Assembly: GCF_900186125.1 (NCBI RefSeq)
Contig: NZ_FYBQ01000010.1
Location: 1 to 64,000 of the forward strand
Direction of reading: 5' to 3'
Length of the DNA: 64,000 nucleotides
DNA from: Listeria goaensis
GTDB taxonomy: Bacteria > Bacillota > Bacilli > Lactobacillales > Listeriaceae
The notes below the pieces were generated by a model. The model saw only the letters and a list, made by a program, of their open reading frames with translations, did no database searches and was not told the origin of the DNA. A program made the position numbers and the translations under genes. Positions 45,785 through 53,768 of this stretch are shown piece by piece (positions within the stretch are counted from its first letter, which is position 1; each line of letters starts with the position of its first letter).

Positions 45785-46073
45785 AGACTATCCCTAGAAA
45801 AAGGCACTTTATCACAAGACTAGTAATCAAGTGATAAGGTCTTGACTAGTAATCAGGAACTCATTAATCGAGTCGCCACTAGCTAACAAAAGTTAGCCGT
45901 ATTCATTGTATGGAGACTGCAATACCAAAAAAGATATGAGAGAACTAACTCTATAGCGAGATTAGTGTGCTCATATCTTTTTGCTAATTTCAAAAGTGTT
46001 GAAATTAGCATGTTACTAGAAAACTAAACAAAAATTTACGTGATGTGGAAGACGATTAAGAGATACCATTTTT
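45785..46073 (+). repeat. Intermodule region with repeated elements and hairpin copy 2
   Basis: No gene. It carries AGCTAACAAAAGTTAGCCGTATT (45885-45907; similar at 48064-48086), the conserved hairpin AAAAAGATATGAG...CTCATATCTTTTT (45927-45982), and the linker shared with copy 1 up to ATGGG at 46074. The part 45929-46275 is junction repeat copy 2. Confidence 0.75.
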
Positions 46074-46814
46074 ATGGGAAATCAACAAGCGTATGAAGCC
46101 GCAGCTGGTACTGGATATACGACCAATTGGGCAGCGAATGAGTTCCTACCTCAGTTTGTTGGGGAAGATGCGGCTAGGAATATAGGTATTGGAGGCAGTC
46201 TGCTGACAGGGCTGACAGCTGGTTGGGGTGCGTATAAGGGATTAAGTAATATGAGTGCGTTTCAAGTTAAGGCTGTCCCGAATAGTGGTATCTCAGCTAA
46301 GACGGTCCTTTCCCCTGAAAGCATAAAAGACATCAATCTTAGCTCGCCAAAGAAAGGTTCTTTTGAAACGAGTACAGCCAATCAAGCGATTTCTAAAAAT
46401 ACAAGTAGCACTTTAGGGGCTAATGTTCCTAATTCAGACATTGGAGTTGTACAGTCAAGAATTAATGTAGCGAATGGGAGAACTAGATTTACTCCAAAAA
46501 GACCTTCAACAGGAAAGCCAGTATCAGCAGGATTTGAACATGTATATGATGGGCACTTTAATAGACCGCTTGCAAACAGTCGTTCTATTTTTTCAATAAC
46601 TACTGATAAATTAAAACAGATTTTGCAATCTCCCAGAGCTGTTAAATCCACTGTGATTGATATGTCTGGTGGACAGTATAAGAGAATTGTGGATACAGGA
46701 GAAATAATTGGAAATACCGCCTTGAAATTTGGTGGCAAACCTACTAGTTGGATTGAAATAATTACTGACCGAGCTGGAAATTTAATAACTACTTATCCAG
46801 TTCCAGCACCTTAA
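46074..46814 (+). CDS. Orphan toxin tip with intact pre-toxin segment, module 2
   Basis: 246 residues. Residues 1-67 are the pre-toxin segment MGNQQAYEAAAGTGYTTNWA...NMSAFQVKA with the same internal deletion as module 1 but no frameshift. Residues 68-110 are the Ser-rich linker shared with module 1. The tip has GFEHVYDGHFNRPLANSRSIFSI, GGQYKRIVDTGEIIG and WIEIITDRAGNLITTYPVPAP, a layout seen in small ribonuclease-like toxin ends (EndoU/BECR type is a guess). No ribosome site is seen near the ATG. No LXG domain. Confidence 0.68.
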   Translation: MGNQQAYEAAAGTGYTTNWAANEFLPQFVGEDAARNIGIGGSLLTGLTAGWGAYKGLSNMSAFQVKAVPNSGISAKTVLSPESIKDINLSSPKKGSFETSTANQAISKNTSSTLGANVPNSDIGVVQSRINVANGRTRFTPKRPSTGKPVSAGFEHVYDGHFNRPLANSRSIFSITTDKLKQILQSPRAVKSTVIDMSGGQYKRIVDTGEIIGNTALKFGGKPTSWIEIITDRAGNLITTYPVPAP

Positions 46815-46836
46815 AATTATTATTGTGGAGGCAATT

Positions 46837-47352
46837 ATGAGAGAAGAGACAATTAGTGAAGATTTATTAAAAGAATATTATCAAATTTTTAGTGACTCTC
46901 AAGCGTTAAAGAACTTTTTTAGTTATTATGAGGCATTAGTATCTTTTGTAAAAAAACATCCCATAGAATTTACTGACGAAGTAAAAGATGAATGGGGATT
47001 GAATGAACTTCTAGATATTAATATAAATGAATATCTAGTTGCTACCCCAGATATTTGTTTAGACATGGAAGCAAAGCGCTTAGTAAGAGCATATGAAAAT
47101 ATAGATACACTAGCAATGTCAATTCGAGATACATTATGGGATATGGTCACAGTATATTCTGGGAAAGATTGTCCTATCACGCCAAATGATGAGTTGAGAT
47201 ATATTAAATTAGTTTATAAGGACAATTCTGATAAGATTCTTTTAGAGTGTGCAGGATGTGGATGGACAGAAGACACTAGTGGAAATGAGTATACAGGACC
47301 TTATGGAAAAGTTTATCCTGTAAATCAAAAGGAAATTGAAAAATACATGTAA
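46837..47352 (+). CDS. Putative immunity protein, module 2
   Basis: 171 residues from ATG 46837 behind TGGAGG. Acidic; WGLNELLDININEYLVATPDICLDMEAKRL, a CAGCGW motif and GPYGKVYPVN near the end. Follows the module 2 tip by 22 bases. No family recognised. Confidence 0.66.
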   Translation: MREETISEDLLKEYYQIFSDSQALKNFFSYYEALVSFVKKHPIEFTDEVKDEWGLNELLDININEYLVATPDICLDMEAKRLVRAYENIDTLAMSIRDTLWDMVTVYSGKDCPITPNDELRYIKLVYKDNSDKILLECAGCGWTEDTSGNEYTGPYGKVYPVNQKEIEKYM

Positions 47353-47360
47353 CAAAAAAG

Positions 47361-47657
47361 GTGATTATGTTTTCACCCTGCTATTCTGAATTTGCGGGAA
47401 ATCAACAAACACACGATATATTTGGAACAGTAGCAAAGGAACTAGGTAAAGAAGTTGTCACAGGAATAGTTACAATTGATAAGCTATCAACAAATGAAAA
47501 TAAACCACTATATTACGTGTTGTTAAAAGAAGGATCAAATTACAGGTTAAAAGATAGCTTTGGGAAATCATGTTTAGATTATGCGAAAGAATATTCATGG
47601 AGAAATGATTTTATTACAGTTGTGGAGGAATTTGAAAGTGAGAATAAACAATTCTGA
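47361..47657 (+). pseudogene. Chimeric remnant: LXG pre-toxin scrap joined to an ankyrin-like end
   Basis: The frame begins EFAGNQQTHDIFGTVAKELGKEVVTG, which matches two non-adjacent bits of the complete LXG toxin (GNQQAYDIFGTVA and VAKELGKEAITG) joined together. It continues as IDKLSTNENKPLYYVLLKEGSNYRLKDSFGKSCLDYAKEYS, a degenerate ankyrin-like repeat. This is best read as a recombination scar rather than a working gene. It overlaps the next gene by 20 bases. Confidence 0.6.
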
Positions 47658-47982
47658 TTTCGGAGGATTTATAGTCTCTAATAATATTTGCAAAGGAAAT
47701 CCGATAAAGTACTCATTTAGGGAAAAATCAGAAAATAATAATTTAAATGGTTGGATGCTTTATTCTGAATTGGATGATGAAGAGTATGTAAATGACTCTA
47801 GTAACTTTACAATTTTAAATGCAGATTCTATATTTAAGATAGCTCCAGTAATGTTAGAAATTTTTAGTGCCCCATATGGAGCAGATTTATGTTGGTTGTA
47901 TGAAAAAGATGTTCATATTGGATTTTATGATTTGAAAACTGATAGAGAAATAACTATTGATGAGATAATAACAACAAAATAG
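47638..47982 (+). CDS. DUF2185 / Imm33-like immunity protein
   Basis: 114 residues from GTG 47638 behind TGGAGG. GGFIVSNNICKGNPIKYSFREKS, NGWMLYSELDDEEYVNDSSNF and LKTDREITIDEI fit the DUF2185 family, used as immunity in polymorphic toxin systems. Its cognate toxin is missing; only the chimeric scrap stands in front. Confidence 0.75.
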   Translation: MRINNSDFGGFIVSNNICKGNPIKYSFREKSENNNLNGWMLYSELDDEEYVNDSSNFTILNADSIFKIAPVMLEIFSAPYGADLCWLYEKDVHIGFYDLKTDREITIDEIITTK

Positions 47983-48085
47983 AAAGACACTCTACCAAGC
48001 GATGGGAATTGAGAAAATAGAGCCTTGAGTGATAAGAGGTAAACTCGCTAATCAAGTTGCTAATAGCTAACAAAAGCTAGCCGTA

Positions 48086-49729
48086 TTGTTGCAATATCAA
48101 AAAAGATATGGAAAAACTAACTCGATAGTGAGATTAGTTTTTCCATATCTTTTTGCTATTTCATACAGCCATTCAAGTAACCAATCAAAACGAGACAGCA
48201 TCGGGGAAGATATCAGCATTCTCAGCAAGTTTATGGATAAAGTAGACGGTGTTGTGAATGAAACAGTAGATGAACCTTTCCATAAAGATTTAGATGCGTT
48301 TGTGGATGGTATGCAAGATTTAAGCATTACAACCTATACAACAACAAATCGAATTGGTGCAACCTCGACTCAAACGGTTTATAATAGCTACTCTTACGGA
48401 CAAACAACGACGATCGAAGTGCCTAAAAAAGAAGCAAACATTGAAGACTTACTTAGTGGGGATAATTTCTACGGGAACGAGCTTACTGACATGTATAACG
48501 AATGGAAACTCGCTAATCCTGATGAAAAGGTAAGTAAGTCTGATTTCATCGTTGGCTCCGTTCATACAAGAGCTTTCGAGTATAAATCGATTAAGGATGA
48601 ACAACAAGAGAAAGAATTTTGGGTAAATATTGTGAGTGCAGTAGTCATTATTGGAGTCGGAATCTTTTGCCCGCCAGCAGGCCTTGCGCTTGGTTTTGCG
48701 ATGGGGGCACTAGAGATGAGCTCAGCAATTTCTGGGAAAGATTGGGTTTCCGGACGCGAATTAGATACTGGTGAAAGGATATTACGAGGTGGCTTATCCC
48801 TACTCGATATTGTTCCCGGTGTCAAAGCACTATCAAGTGGAGCAAGAGCTGTCACAACCAGTACTCGCCTAGCGGGACTAGCAGATAATGTCTTTACAAG
48901 TGGTATGAAGACGGCTACGTCTAAAATAGATGACGTGATTCGCATTGGGAAATCGGAAGTGGCGTCACGTTTAGGAAATTTAAAAACGGCCGCAAACGAT
49001 GCGATTCAATCAGCTGGGAAGCGTCTAACTACCTCTATTGATGAAGCAAGTGAAGCCGTAGCCCGTTTTTCAGATAATATAAGCAATGCTTTGCCAAAGA
49101 GACAACTAGCAATGGAAGGAGCAGGTGCATTACCAGCCGGTAGTAAAGCAGCGACAAGCCTGTCAAAAGCAAGTGATGAAGTGAGAGCGGTTTTGAGTAA
49201 GATTGATACTTCTTTGGGTGGCGTAGCTAAGAAGACAGATGGTATAATGAATGATGTAGTTACAAGCGGAGATGAGATTATTTCATCAGGAGCAAGATAT
49301 GGGGATAGAAGAATTTCAGATGATTTGTACAAGGAATTGAGAGGAGAAACCCCTACTCCTCAATTAAGAGATAGGGTAAATGAAGGTGTATCACTACCAA
49401 TGGCAGATCCAGCTATACCAGGTAAACAGGTAACAAGTAGGTTAGAAGCTGACCATATTGTATCAATGGATAAAATTACTAAAATGGAAGGTTTTGAAAA
49501 ATTAACTAGAGAGGAACAGATAGCTCTTTTGAATTACGAAGATAATTTTGCAGGTTTAAGTAAGTCTGCCAATTCATCTAAGGGTAGTAAGTCCTTTGAA
49601 GAGTGGACAATGTATAAAAAAGAAGGCATACCAATAGATCCGGCATATAGAGAACGTATGATGGGGGTAGAGAAAGAGCTGGAAAGACGGATTCAGCAGT
49701 TAATAGATGAAACTTTGAGAGGAAGGTAA
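48086..49729 (+). CDS. N-terminally truncated LXG-type toxin with HNH nuclease end, module 3
   Basis: The open frame is 547 residues, but its first 28 come from the terminator hairpin, so the true start is unclear (ATG 48233 is one option). The LXG helical domain is missing. HSSNQSKRDSIGEDISILSK onward is a linker, SAVVIIGVGIFCPPAGLALGFAMG a hydrophobic segment, then a long helical region like that at 51656-52358. The end has SRLEADHIVSMDKITKMEGF and NYEDNFAGLSKSANSSKGSKSFEEW, an HNH/His-Me-type nuclease. Likely a DNase or RNase tip awaiting a secretion domain. Confidence 0.74.
   Translation: MLQYQKRYGKTNSIVRLVFPYLFAISYSHSSNQSKRDSIGEDISILSKFMDKVDGVVNETVDEPFHKDLDAFVDGMQDLSITTYTTTNRIGATSTQTVYNSYSYGQTTTIEVPKKEANIEDLLSGDNFYGNELTDMYNEWKLANPDEKVSKSDFIVGSVHTRAFEYKSIKDEQQEKEFWVNIVSAVVIIGVGIFCPPAGLALGFAMGALEMSSAISGKDWVSGRELDTGERILRGGLSLLDIVPGVKALSSGARAVTTSTRLAGLADNVFTSGMKTATSKIDDVIRIGKSEVASRLGNLKTAANDAIQSAGKRLTTSIDEASEAVARFSDNISNALPKRQLAMEGAGALPAGSKAATSLSKASDEVRAVLSKIDTSLGGVAKKTDGIMNDVVTSGDEIISSGARYGDRRISDDLYKELRGETPTPQLRDRVNEGVSLPMADPAIPGKQVTSRLEADHIVSMDKITKMEGFEKLTREEQIALLNYEDNFAGLSKSANSSKGSKSFEEWTMYKKEGIPIDPAYRERMMGVEKELERRIQQLIDETLRGR
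48099..48154 (+). terminator. Conserved module-boundary hairpin, copy 3
   Basis: AAAAAGATATGGAAAAACTAA pairs with TTAGTTTTTCCATATCTTTTT, the most perfect of the three copies. It ends the Imm33 unit and abuts the truncated HNH toxin. Confidence 0.82.
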
Positions 49730-49735
49730 ATCTTT

Positions 49736-50446
49736 ATGGATAATGAGAACAAGTTAAGTTTTTTAAATAAATATATTTTTATTAAAGATGCACAAGTTGA
49801 ATTAATAAAAAGTAATGAAATTGTTGATGAGAATGTCCCACAGCTATGGAAACAGATAATAGCTATAAACAATTCGTCAGAAAGAGTCAGTAGAATTGTT
49901 CAGCAATGGAAAGATGTTATAGGAGAAGAATTAAGAAATACGATTTCATATTTAGAAGAATTTTTAGAGGATGTTGAAGTTATGAGAATAGGGAGTAAAT
50001 ATTACTTGCTTTATTCAATTAAGAATTCATCTAATAAAATTCTATACTATACAGGCGGTAATCCGTTAGAAGAGAATTTTAAGAATCATGAAGAACTGAA
50101 ACGTGATTGGAGAAATGTACCCAGTAAACTTTGTGAGTTTTATGAAATACTTCACGATGGTTTTTATTATTTTCCTAGTAGAAGTATGGGGATTGATAGT
50201 ATAGAAAATATTACTTATTTAGACGACTATGAATGGTCAATAATTGAGGAGGAGAACATAAAACCTGATATTGATTTAGCTAGAAGTTATGGTTTCTTTA
50301 GTAATGGCATGGGGATGTATGTTGTTTTAGATTTAACAAACGAATCACCTAATCAGGCAGTCTTATGGTCAGCGAAAAAAGCACCAAGATATAATCTTGA
50401 TTTTTGGGCTATTGTAGATGAATGGATTGTTATGGGTTTTGAGTGA
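49736..50446 (+). CDS. Putative immunity protein for the HNH toxin
   Basis: 236 residues, 6 bases after the toxin. VPQLWKQIIAINNSSERV, LRNTISYLEEFLEDVEVMRIGSKYYLLYS and a Trp-rich end (WAIVDEWIVMGFE) suggest a SUKH/SMI1-like fold, a common immunity type for such nucleases. That assignment is tentative. AGGAAGG precedes the ATG. Confidence 0.62.
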   Translation: MDNENKLSFLNKYIFIKDAQVELIKSNEIVDENVPQLWKQIIAINNSSERVSRIVQQWKDVIGEELRNTISYLEEFLEDVEVMRIGSKYYLLYSIKNSSNKILYYTGGNPLEENFKNHEELKRDWRNVPSKLCEFYEILHDGFYYFPSRSMGIDSIENITYLDDYEWSIIEEENIKPDIDLARSYGFFSNGMGMYVVLDLTNESPNQAVLWSAKKAPRYNLDFWAIVDEWIVMGFE

Positions 50447-50584
50447 TAGTATAAATCTTTTCTTCTCAAATTACATCTTTTTGGAAAGAATTTAGACTTG
50501 GATTTTTTATCAAGGTTATTTAAAAAGTGCAAATACAGAGGAATACGAGGATTTGATTCCTGAATTGATGGGACCAATCAAATA
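50447..50584 (+). pseudogene. Remnant of another immunity or toxin gene
   Basis: A short frame ends YQGYLKSANTEEYEDLIPEL MGPIK before TAG 50582-50584. The text is protein-like but has no start. Probably the tail of a lost immunity protein. Confidence 0.35.
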
Positions 50585-50666
50585 GGATTGTATATCAGAG
50601 GGCAAAGGAGCTCATTTTAGCGTGTGGCTCCTTTTGCTTTCTGATTTTTGGTGTAAGCAAGGCAGA

Positions 50667-51050
50667 AATGAACTATCTCCAAATACAAGGTATATAACAG
50701 AAGATGGTTATCGTTATACAACCGATGAATTGTGGAGAATTATAGGGTGAGAAGATAGATTAATAGATGATGATGGAGGCCATTTAATCGGTAGTCAATT
50801 TAATGGATCAGGAGATATAGACAATCTGGTTGCTCAAAATAGCCAAATTAATCGATCTGGTGGGGAATGGTATTCAATGGAACAAGAATGGGCGAGTGCT
50901 CTAAAAGAGGTAACACCTAAAAAAGCTTCGGTTAAGATAGAACCCCTTTATTCTGGGGGCTCACTGAGACCAGATGCTTTCTATGTCAAATATTCAATTG
51001 GGGGACAAGGAGAATTTACTAAGTTTATAGAGGAAATTGCAGGAGGTTAA
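50667..51050 (+). pseudogene. Truncated EndoNS_2-type DNA/RNA nuclease toxin end with in-frame stop
   Basis: One frame from 50667 to TAA 51048-51050 encodes NELSPNTRYITEDGYRYTTD ELWRIIG, then TGA (50748-50750), then DDDGGHLIGSQFNGSGDIDN LVAQNSQINR...EWASALKE...IEPLYSGGSLRP (pieces). GGHLIGSQFNG and NLVAQNSQIN are the active region of the non-specific nuclease domain found at the end of YeeF-type LXG toxins. The secretion part is absent and the stop splits the domain. The usual DHGGH is DDGGH here. Confidence 0.78.
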
Positions 51051-51056
51051 TAGATT

Positions 51057-51542
51057 ATGGAAAAAGAATTAAATGTACTGTATCAAGAAATTGCCGAAAA
51101 AACAAACCAAATGATACCAGAACGATGGAGTAATTTTTATTTTTATGCTCAAGTCTCTAAAACAGGTGGAGGTATATACTTTTATTATAAATCTGAACAA
51201 CATGGTGAATATATATATAACTTGGATATTCCAAAGCTATTTAAAACGGATAGTAGTGCTTTCAAGAAGAATGAATACGATTTATATAAAATGAGTAAAA
51301 AAATACAAGAAGTATTTAAAGATAACCATCAGGAATTATGGTACTCATTTACCATGAGTTTAGACAGTACAGGTAAATTTAAGATGCATTTTGATTATAC
51401 TAATTGGTTAGAAACTGACTATAGCTTTACTGATCAAATGATTATATGGAAGTATAAATACTTAGATGAAAAGCCACAAGATGAAAAGTTTCAGCAAATT
51501 ATAGATAAATATCTACAAGAATATCCTAATAATCCAATTTAA
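51057..51542 (+). CDS. YezG-family immunity protein
   Basis: 161 residues. NQMIPERWSNFYFYAQVSKTGGGIYFYYKS and ELWYSFTMSLDSTGKFKMHFDYTNW are typical of YezG (DUF600). In B. subtilis YezG neutralises the YeeF nuclease, which matches the EndoNS_2 remnant directly upstream. AGGAGG precedes the ATG. Intact although its partner is broken. Confidence 0.85.
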   Translation: MEKELNVLYQEIAEKTNQMIPERWSNFYFYAQVSKTGGGIYFYYKSEQHGEYIYNLDIPKLFKTDSSAFKKNEYDLYKMSKKIQEVFKDNHQELWYSFTMSLDSTGKFKMHFDYTNWLETDYSFTDQMIIWKYKYLDEKPQDEKFQQIIDKYLQEYPNNPI

Positions 51543-51584
51543 ATCTCCAAAAACAAATGAAAAAAGTGCCTAAATATTTAACAT

Positions 51585-51634
51585 GAAATAATCCGTAATA
51601 GATATTATTTTTTTCATTACGGATTATTTCTTTT
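51585..51634 (+). terminator. Rho-independent terminator after yezG-like gene
   Basis: GAAATAATCCGTAAT (51585-51599) pairs with ATTACGGATTATTTC (51616-51630), then T residues. Confidence 0.82.
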
Positions 51635-51655
51635 GGATTCATTGAAACTACACAA

Positions 51656-52358
51656 TTAAGTGGAGCGAGAGTTGTCACAACCAGTACTCACCTAGCGGGA
51701 CTAGCAGATAATGCCTTCACAAGTGGTATGAAGACAGCCACAACCAAAATAGACGCCTTGGAAAATCTGAAATCGCATCACGCCTCGGCAACCTAAAAAC
51801 AGCAGCAAACGACGCCACTCAAGCGGCTGGAACACGTTTAACGACGGCGCTTTTGCGGTTCTGGATGTCATTCCAGGCGTCAAAGCCCTAACCGGCGGTG
51901 TACAAATGATGCGCTCAGGAAGTCGTTTAGCAAACGTGAGTGATGCCCTCTTACAAGGCGTGAAAAATGTCCCCACACAAGTGGGGGATATTGCCAAACT
52001 TGGTCAAACACAAATGAGAACGCGGATGGTCAGCCTAAAAACCGCCACTCAAGACGCATTACAGGTCGCCACACAAAAAGGCATCAAAGGATTGGACAAG
52101 GTCGGACAAACGGCAACCGCCATGAAAGGCTCTTTAAACTTGCCGCCACGAAAAAATTTAGCCTTAGCTGGCATGGGAGGCATCCCGAACCAAGCGCCTT
52201 CCAAAATCGCTCAAGGGACCGAGAATTTGAAAGATGTGCTTCGGAAGTTTGATGTGAATTTGGATGGCGGAAGCAAACGGGCTGAGAAGCTATATAGTGC
52301 TAATGGAAATCCTGATTTAAGGGCATTACGGAGACCTCAATTAGAAATTGTTTTATGA
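51656..52358 (+). pseudogene. Fragments of two LXG toxin middles joined together
   Basis: The first part (about 51660-51840) matches 48838-49030 (SGARAVTTSTRLAGLADN, FTSGMKTAT, KTAANDA) with a small deletion that breaks the frame. The second part (about 51850-52358) encodes VLDVIPGVKALTGGV...PPRKNLALAGMGGIPN...VLRKFDVNLDGGSKRAEKL, a related LXG middle, and ends abruptly at RRPQLEIVL. No secretion domain and no toxin tip. Higher G+C than the neighbouring toxin tips. Confidence 0.72.
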
Positions 52359-52398
52359 CAAGTACCTTCATAACTTCCATTTCGTCATCAGTCATATC

Positions 52399-52520
52399 CA
52401 ATTTCTGTGATTGCTAGAAAATTCTTGAACAAGATATCTGTTAGCTTTTTTGCTTCTTCTTTAGATAAATTTTTAATACCATCTTCAGTGATATCCGAAT
52501 GGATTGAGTAGAGAGATGAA
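52399..52520 (-). pseudogene. Minus-strand tail fragment
   Basis: On the minus strand a frame without a start reads SIHSDITEDGIKNLSKEEAK KLTDILFKNFLAITEIGYD and stops near 52399. It has helical, protein-like text but no identifiable family. Probably debris of an accessory gene in opposite orientation. Confidence 0.3.
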
Positions 52521-52544
52521 CAAAATTATAAAGCATATTAAGAA

Positions 52545-52601
52545 AGGCAGGAACTTATATAGCTAGTTCAGATAATAGCTATATAAGTTCCTGCCTATTT
52601 T
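52545..52601. terminator. Strong bidirectional hairpin at the end of the toxin region
   Basis: AGGCAGGAACTTATATAGCTA and its exact complement TAGCTATATAAGTTCCTGCCT form a 21-bp stem with a 10-base loop. It ends the universal stress gene on the minus strand and marks the right border of the T7SS-associated island. Confidence 0.85.
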
Positions 52602-53071
52602 CATTCAAAGCTTTTCGCATTCCACGGTTTCCCCCGGACAACAATAACATCGCAGCTCGCGTGTTTGGCGACGAATTCGGTGACGCTACCGAGGATAAGT
52701 TGTTCAGATGCGGTGAGGCCGGTTGAACCGACGAGCACAAGGTCGGCGCCAAAATTTTTAAGTATTTTTTTCACGAATGTGGTTTTGGGTGTTCCAAAGT
52801 GGACGAAAGTTTCGACGTGTTTGACACCGGCTTTTTCGGCCTCATTTTTGTAGATTTCTACAAGTTCTTCCCCGTAGGCTTTGGCTTTTTTTGCATAGGT
52901 TTGTTCGTAATCAATGAGTGGGGCGATGCGGCGAATGTCTGCGATGAAGCCGATTCCGAGTGTGGCATCGGCTTCTTTTGCGATGGTGATTCCGCGTCTT
53001 AGGGCTGCTTCTGCTTCGTTGGAACCGTCTACGCCAACTAAAATTCGTTTATATGTTGTCAATTTTCTCAC
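52601..53071 (-). CDS. Universal stress protein (UspA family)
   Basis: 156 residues. RILVGVDGSNEAEAALRRGITIAKE at the start and the ATP-loop VLVGSTGLTASEQLILGSVTEFVAKHASCDVIVVR (G-2x-G-9x-G-S/T) place it among ATP-binding Usp proteins. In L. monocytogenes a Usp gene also lies between the kdp and pentitol genes, as I recall, so this marks where the core backbone resumes. Confidence 0.9.
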   Translation of the reverse strand: MRKLTTYKRILVGVDGSNEAEAALRRGITIAKEADATLGIGFIADIRRIAPLIDYEQTYAKKAKAYGEELVEIYKNEAEKAGVKHVETFVHFGTPKTTFVKKILKNFGADLVLVGSTGLTASEQLILGSVTEFVAKHASCDVIVVRGKPWNAKSFE

Positions 53072-53183
53072 CCTTTCCTATATTGTTTTATACCCAGATT
53101 AAGAGATTTTTAGACGTTATTTGTTTAAAAGGGGATGTGGTGTGACATTTTAGGGTAGAATAGGTTTATGGAGGTGTGAATGA

Positions 53184-53540
53184 ATGATTAGAAAATTTGA
53201 AGGTGTGAATATTGCGGGGCCGAGCGCGGCTGAATTGGTCGATTTTTATCATGAGAAGCTTGGGATTCCAATTGTTTTTCCGGGGCACGGGGATAGCGTT
53301 GGGGCGAAACTTGGCTTTACGCTCGCTGAACCGGGCATCATTGTGTGGCAGGAAGAGGCGAAGAGCGCGCCAGTTGAGTTTGTTTTTTCGTGTGAAAGCT
53401 TAGATGAAACTTACGCGGAACTAAACGCGCGCGGGGTGACAGACACGCCGCCGAGGCTTGCCGAGTGGGGCGGCCGCGAATTAAATTTCATCGACCCGAT
53501 TGGTAATAAGATTATGATTTTGGAAGGCGATTACGCATAA
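53184..53540 (+). CDS. VOC-family (glyoxalase/dioxygenase-like) protein
   Basis: 118 residues, one VOC unit: GVNIAGPSAAELVDFYHEKLGIPIVFPG, ESLDETYAELNARGV and ELNFIDPIGNKIMILEGD. Usually a dimer that binds metal or small molecules; substrate unknown. GGAGGTG precedes the ATG. It stands alone between the Usp gene and the pentitol operon. Confidence 0.82.
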   Translation: MIRKFEGVNIAGPSAAELVDFYHEKLGIPIVFPGHGDSVGAKLGFTLAEPGIIVWQEEAKSAPVEFVFSCESLDETYAELNARGVTDTPPRLAEWGGRELNFIDPIGNKIMILEGDYA

Positions 53541-53605
53541 TAAGACGATTGCTTTTTTCAAAAATTAGATTGCTTTTTGTAAGTGGGGGTTTGTATAATA
53601 AGTGT

Positions 53606-53646
53606 AGGCACAGCGTTTTGAACAGCAAAGCGCGGTGTCTTTTTTT
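53606..53646 (+). terminator. Terminator after the VOC gene
   Basis: AGGCAC and GTGTCT, then GCG and CGC with TTT/AAA, form an imperfect stem followed by a run of T residues. Confidence 0.6.
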
Positions 53647-53768
53647 GTTCGTTGGTCCCATGGTGCACAAAACGGTTAACAAACTTTGAGAGAGGATTGC
53701 TTATTCATGCGGTTTTTAGCGGTGCAGCATGTGAAAATTGTTAATAAATACACAAGTAAAGTCCAAAG

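Noticed and set aside
44141-48154. Recurrent hairpins as a CRISPR array or IS ends
   Set aside because: Only three copies, kilobases apart, with no spacers, no transposase and no target-site duplication seen.
30503-52600. Prophage or integrative element around the T7SS region
   Set aside because: No integrase, recombinase, capsid or conjugation gene and no tRNA or att-like direct repeats at the borders were seen.
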